Origin: Pseudisothecium myosuroides
Taxonomy: Eukaryota > Streptophyta > Bryopsida > Hypnales > Lembophyllaceae
Direction: 5' to 3'
DNA: 64,000 nt
NCBI GenBank assembly: GCA_951799445.1
Contig: OX637291.1
Span: 7,628,501-7,692,500, forward strand
A program made the translations under genes and the position numbers. Positions 59,082 to 64,000 of the stretch are shown here, in pieces (within the stretch, counting starts at the first letter, position 1; each line of letters opens with the position of its first letter). Below the pieces are notes generated by a model. The model was not told the DNA's origin and searched no databases. It worked only from the letters and a program-made list of their open reading frames with translations.

Positions 59082-59159
59082 ACAATAGAGCCTTCTTTGC
59101 ATCTACATAAAGAGCAATGAATTTACATTTTTTAGAATTCTTTCTACAAATTCTTGCAA

Positions 59160-59397
59160 CTTTAGTGGAGGATTATGATGTCGGGTATTAAAAAAACTTA
59201 TGTAATAAGTTTTTAATGCTATTATTGTCTTCAAAGAATATTAATTTCATCTATATTATTACATTTTTGGATTCCTTGTTAGAAGGGCTACAAGAGTTTT
59301 CTTCATTAAACCAAATTTAATCCCTTGAGATTAGACTAAAATGAATTATAAGTGATTATAATCAAGGCCATATAATATAGGAGTTGCATACTCGAGG
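59160..59397. mobile_element. Truncated inverted copy of the CCCCGGGTAC element
   Basis: The reverse complement reads CCTCGAGTATGCAACTCC, then TATATTATATGGCC, GATTATAATCACTTATAAT and CTTGTAGCCCTTCTAACAAG, matching 5434-5670 in order. The other end is missing. Confidence 0.65.
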
Positions 59398-59869
59398 TAC
59401 TTGTGACTTTAGGGAATAGTGATCTGGCGCTTAGTTGAGGTGATGTCCCAATAGCGATTGCAATGCTCAGCCAGTTAAAACCAATTCTATATATCAATTA
59501 GTCAAGACTGCCAATTATAAAGATCTAGAGTAAACTTGCCAATCCCCACACAGACAAAATTCAAATTCTTCTCCACATAAATATAGAGACTTGCACGTTT
59601 TGAAATTTGGCATGATTATCAAATGCCATGTTCACATTCACCTTCAGAAAACAAAATGCAAAATGATTTCTTCTTACAAATTTTATTGCATTTTAAAGCC
59701 GATGTAACTTAATTCTTCAATTAAAAAGTCCTTGCAACCCTTTACCGCACAGTGTGCGGTCATTAGGCGGTGATACAAAATTTTGTTCCCATCACAATTG
59801 AATTGGTCATTGAATTGTGCGGTTAGTGTTTGGTAATTGGAAGGGTTGTTGTGTGGTTTTTGGATCTGT

Positions 59870-60013
59870 GCGGTATATGGCTGGTTTACTCTAAACGTTG
59901 TGAGCATTTTCTAAGCCTCTTTGTTTGTGGAACTTCATCCTGCGGTATATGGCCGGTTTACTCTAAACGTTGTGAGCATTTTCTAAGCCTCTCTGTTTGT
60001 GGAACTTCATCCT
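59870..60013. repeat. Two-copy 72-bp tandem duplication
   Basis: GCGGTATATGGCTGGTTTAC...GGAACTTCATCCT at 59870-59941 is followed directly by a copy at 59942-60013 that differs at very few positions, so the duplication is recent. Confidence 0.9.
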
Positions 60014-60844
60014 AGTGAAGTAATAGCCCTTCCTAATTTTATTTTTTTACTTTTTATAATTATTTTTCATGTCAATGTGAATCTGTGAGAATGATCTTTC
60101 ACATGTGTCAGAACTAAGGTAGGAGGCTGTAAATGCAACCCTCTCCTTCAAACCGTCCCTATATTTAGTTGTAGAATGGATTGGTGGTGATCCTTAAATG
60201 GACCACTTTTGCTATTGAATGAATCAAGAAAAAAATGTTTTTTTATTGTGAGAGCCAATCATTGGCCTTGATTTCCCGAAATCACTTTCAAAATTGCAAG
60301 GGGACGGATTTTGGGAGACCTAGTGTCACAAATAGGTACCTACTACTGAAATCTTTGAAAATTCATAACTATTTCAAAAATGCTTCAAAAAATATGAAAC
60401 CACTTGTGTTACGTTCCACATCTATTGTTCTTTCTCTGAAAAATGAGCTAAAAATATTTTGGTTCATGTGCACCTATGAAAAAGGCGGATCAGCCCTTAC
60501 AGGGTCGCTTTTTGAGCCTACTAAGCTTACTATGTGCCTGCTAGGGTTGCATAGGCATATGTGCATCTGAAGCATCAACATAATAGAGTCCTCTACTCAA
60601 AATGTCATACGGATATTGCCCAGCTTCCATAAAGATATTAATATAAGTACATCGATTTTTCCCAGGAAATCTCCAACGAAATAAAGAAATGATTTTTTTC
60701 TTTTTTATCAAATTTATTGTAGCCACTATTGTACTAAAATTACATTCCATAAAATTGTACACCATAAATTAAAACTAAGAATTAACCCGGCAATACCATA
60801 AAGACACATTACAACCCCTAGAGGTACAAAAAGAATTTGTTGAG

Positions 60845-61216
60845 ATGATAAGAAAGGTATTAGATCTTTACCAAAATAACTGGAAAATCCTACGGAAAAA
60901 AATCCGAATGCACGGGTTTACCCGCTTCCTTTGCTTCATGCAGAAACGTGAACCACCTAAAGTTCAAACTAAAGGCAAAATGCGAAGGTCAGAGCCTTTC
61001 GAACTTCGTCTTGTAATTGCAAGAGGCTCACAGCCGACTGTCGTTCTCGCTTCGGAAGAACTCCCACTAGTGTTCTTCGTTTCAGCACTTTTCCTGAATC
61101 TCCTGTATTTCATTCCGAGAGTTTTCATTTATCCGGTTTTGAAATTGGGTTACTATTTGTGTCAAAAGATTTGGCACTGCTATGAAATACAAGTAAAAGT
61201 TGCGCATGCTGCGTAG
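60845..61216 (+). CDS. Hypothetical 123-codon frame, doubtful
   Basis: Starts with ATG and encodes a basic N-terminal half and a hydrophobic stretch ([17 protein letters not shown]) that could span a membrane. No family was recognised, no splice context is clear, and the composition is close to the surrounding DNA. It may be chance. Confidence 0.15.
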   Translation: MIRKVLDLYQNNWKILRKKIRMHGFTRFLCFMQKREPPKVQTKGKMRRSEPFELRLVIARGSQPTVVLASEELPLVFFVSALFLNLLYFIPRVFIYPVLKLGYYLCQKIWHCYEIQVKVAHAA

Positions 61217-62945
61217 AAAATAGTTAGATTTTACAGAAACCAGTGAAATCCTCACGAAACTCATTTGAATGCCGGTACTTGCTAACAAGTACTCCGTATT
61301 CAATTGAGTACATGAATAAATGAACGAGACCACGTTTTCCAGAATCTTCTACCTTAAAGAGAGTTGAGAGTTCAATCATGAATTTGCTGGACTTTTCACT
61401 TTTCAAAGATGAATGCGAGCGAAAACAAGAAGCAACAATAAGCAAGATGAGCACATTCCATGCTAAGCAAGTATACAAACAAATGAACATCTACCCACAT
61501 CCACATAAGGCCATCACTCCCACTTGCAAACAATATCTAAAAGCAACATTCTTGACTAAATTGTGCATCCTCTATTCATGAGGTCAACAATGAATACACC
61601 TACTTTTAGCACTTTGCGTCCAAGAAAAAAAAGGCATGTTAAGAGTGTCTGAAATCTACTTTTCCTCCTCTGGACTCCCCAAAAGGCCCAACAAAACACT
61701 AATATAGTTTGATAACAGGAGTCATGACGGATCAAACGTTGATTTGGACGATTACAGCTGGTGTAGTTATCTTATAATTTCCCTAGTCTAAGTTTATTTA
61801 CAATACGCAGAATAAGCTAACAACTTAACACGATTCATGCACTACTCAAAATTTCAGGGAAGTCAGTCTGGCAACCCATGCTAAAGAAGATGTCAAATAT
61901 ATCCTATGAACTCATTGAAGCTGGTTTGAAGGGAGCCCCAGATCTTTGACTCCTCCCTATATGAAGCTGTAAATTCCATTTCAGTAATTTCTGTTGATAA
62001 TCTGTCCGTTCATATATCTGCACCCCAAGAAAACACACAAAAAAAAGACTTAGATCTGTTCGGTATTCACTCTCCCTCTTCCTTCTTTTTGCAGCATGAA
62101 TAAAGACCAGATTATAAGCTCTCAGCCAACACAGTGATTGCAAATCAATTCTCTGAGCAAGCCCTGAAACAAACGAGCATGTAAATTCTTGCAAGCATAA
62201 TCAATCGTGTTGCGTTTGCAATATAAACATAAACAAAAATCAATGCAGCTTGCAAGAGTTTCATATTTGAGTTTGCCAAAAATAAAAGGCGGGAGTAATT
62301 GTGGCTGAGCAAATAAATCCTTGAAAGATGATGCTCATTAACAAAGAAATTTACAGACCATGCTCTAGTCTTAACATATGGAGTCATCAGAGCAAGGAGC
62401 ACCTATGATATACCTTCTCCTAAGGAGTACCAGTATCCATAGGGCTGCCAAAACAAGGAAGTCATAGTGCATTCACAGAACGCACCTGGCTGAGACACTG
62501 TTACCGGATTCATGCACCAATTTTCTCTTTCTTAAGGGCTTCTGCACAAACAAGGATGACATGCATATATTCAACAACCTCACAAACAATACAAGAAAAT
62601 TTGTGGAGACAAGTTCCTTCAACTACTGACAAAATATGGTCCATGATTCCGGCGTAATCCGATGCAACGAAATCCACGCTGAAACGAAGATATAAGCTCT
62701 ACCGCTGTTAAATTATCTGATACTACGAAGCAACGATGACATGTATTCAGCAACCTCACAAATAGAGAGAAAACACCATTCCGCAGTCTCAACTGACCAA
62801 GCTTTTAGTTTAATTCCTCTCAAACGTTGAGAAAGTGAGACCTAAAATTGCTGCAAAAATCTGATGCAACCAAATATACCTAAAAGTGTTGGAATTTCAG
62901 ATACTAGGAGGCAATTGGTCACGATAATAGAAAAAAAAAAAGCAT
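61217..62945. other. Downstream side of the cystatin gene, mostly unassigned
   Basis: May hold 3' exons or the 3' UTR of the cystatin gene. A minus-strand acceptor GTTTCAG at about 62168 would join in phase to the donor at 62951 and continue GLAQRIDLQSLCW, but the extension has no known domain. Confidence 0.3.
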
Positions 62946-62951
62946 CCGCAC

Positions 62952-63452
62952 CTGATTTGGCAGTAAAGTCGGCTGCGCCATCGTAATGTGACGGAGTCGC
63001 CGGCAAGAAAGACTCTAATTCCTTGAAACCCTCCCACGGCTTCACCCACACCTTGGCCTCGTACTGCTTCGGAACCCCACCTTCCATAACCTCAACCGTA
63101 AGATAATACATGGTTCCTTGCACCACTTGCTCCTTCGCCGCCAACACTTTCGTGAACGAAATGTCGGAAATCGAGTTCTACACACACACGAAACACAATT
63201 CATCAAAATTCAACCGACACCTTAAAGCAGGCAAACTTCAACAGGTAAATCCCAATAAAAATTTTAAAACCTCAAGTACCATACCAGGTGTGATTTGTAC
63301 TGGTCCACGGCAAATTTCGCCAAGTCGTCGATCTCCAAGTTATTAGCGAAGTCTCCAATTGGTCTTGGCCCTCCGACAAATACCGCATTTGCTGACGCTC
63401 CCAACACATACACAAGCACAAAGAGAATCGAAACCGTGCGCGCCATCGCCAT
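62952..63452 (-). CDS. Secreted phytocystatin (cysteine protease inhibitor)
   Basis: Exon 1 at 63452-63285 and exon 2 at 63177-62952 join in phase 0. Residues 1-22 form a signal peptide (MAMARTVSILFVLVYVLGAS). All cystatin contact motifs are present: a GG pair in VFVGGPRPIGD, the plant-specific helix signature DLAKFAVDQY, the QVVQG loop (Q-x-V-x-G) and the PW pair in VKPWEGF. It should inhibit papain-like proteases in the secretory path or apoplast. The visible product is about 130 residues. Exon 2 ends at a donor (CAG|GTGCGG) in phase 1, or reads through to a stop at 62842-62844, so the C-terminus is uncertain. The ATG at 63452 is preferred because it gives the signal peptide. Confidence 0.88.
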
Positions 63453-63453
63453 A

Positions 63454-63609
63454 GCTCGATATCACAAATTGCGTGAAGCCCACCTGCGGAGTCGGTTCGA
63501 ATTTGGCTCGATATCTCAAATTGCGTGAAGCCCGCCTGCGGATTCGGTTCGAATTTGGATCGATATCTCAAATTGCGTGAAGCCCACCTGCGAATTCGGT
63601 TCGAATTTG
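63454..63609. repeat. Three-copy 52-bp tandem repeat at the cystatin start
   Basis: Units 63454-63505, 63506-63557 and 63558-63609, each starting G(C/A)TCGATATC and ending CGGTTCGAATTTG, with a few differences. The array begins one base upstream of the ATG in transcript direction, so it probably forms the 5' UTR. The 52-bp length is not a multiple of three. Confidence 0.92.
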
Positions 63610-63738
63610 GTATGCGACGATCAAATCTCTGGAGATTTTAAAAGATTTCCCCGTGCGATCGGTTCTGGACAGAGGTAGAGAAAGCCTGACGAAAATATCA
63701 CGGGATGTAGGGAATTAGGGCTGACGTACTCCTGGGGA

Positions 63739-63744
63739 CACGTG
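63739..63744. promoter_or_regulatory. G-box CACGTG in the cystatin promoter
   Basis: GACACGTGCTG lies about 290 bp upstream of the start codon. CACGTG/ACGTG cores bind bZIP and bHLH factors and occur in abscisic-acid-responsive promoters. The match is short and could be chance. Confidence 0.35.
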
Positions 63745-64000
63745 CTGAGCAGGGGACTCACCACTTGCCGATCCTGTGATTTCCGTCAGCTTTCCGTGGG
63801 AGAATTTAATATTGTATATATATGTAATTAAATTTCTTATTAAAGAGTTATTATTTTTTATATATACTATTTTTGTAATTTGAACCCCTACATGTCTAAG
63901 GCCTTTTTTGAGCTTCTTGGAATTTGATAAAAATTAAACAAGAAAGGCCAAGTTTTGATTAGTTTTATCCATTTTTTAAAAAGTGTAACAATATGTATTC

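Larger units (their letters stand above)
58290..59130. mobile_element. MITE of the GCAAGAAACAC family, interrupted by a second MITE
   Basis: GCAAGAAACACTTGTTGATT at about 58293 and the following words match the left part of 24657-25389. The sequence is broken at 58471 by another element and resumes after 59006 with the expected downstream words. The right end is not clear. Confidence 0.55.

Overview
The window looks like nuclear DNA of a land plant. It holds intron-bearing genes (GT-AG introns plus one apparent GC-AG intron), a plastid-targeted amidophosphoribosyltransferase, a phytocystatin, tandem plant-type double-B3 transcription factor genes and an F-box gene. These sit in AT-rich DNA full of copia remnants and short non-autonomous DNA transposons. 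Nothing fixes the species. The gene set and divergent products would suit a non-seed plant such as a bryophyte, but that is a guess.

Layout. 1-5083 (+): a decayed multi-exon gene of unrecognised family ending in an AT-hook; its first exon and long C-poor first intron recur in inverted orientation at 49100-51425. 5434-9300: transposon remnants. 9958-12971 (+): a complete six-exon calcineurin-like metallophosphoesterase gene. 13790-28900 (+): three tandem copies of a 4.3-5 kb unit, each with a four-exon gene for a double-B3 protein; copies 1 and 2 look intact, copy 3 has lost the first splice donor. 30668-34513 (-): a complete five-exon amidophosphoribosyltransferase gene (first step of purine synthesis). 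35861-36803: a transposon with TTAA-like ends. 38644-40412 (-): an F-box gene, 5' end unresolved, followed by degenerate duplicates of its 5' part and a broken Merlin/ISXO2-type transposase. 43841-46323 (-): an unprocessed, frameshifted and internally deleted myo-inositol-1-phosphate synthase pseudogene. 46740-57930: gag zinc-knuckle, copia protease and copia reverse-transcriptase fragments mixed with non-autonomous transposons, several with clear target-site duplications. 62952-63452 (-): a secreted phytocystatin gene with a three-copy 52-bp repeat directly upstream of its start codon.

The intact genes are independent housekeeping or regulatory genes, with no sign of a shared pathway. The most informative features are historical. 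The B3 triplication preserves occupied and empty sites of the same transposon. Two copies of one gene start face each other about 50 kb apart. Several TTAA-flanked elements share CCCCTAAA ends. A Merlin-type transposase fragment is present. All exon models come from reading splice sites and conserved protein motifs by eye, without transcript data.
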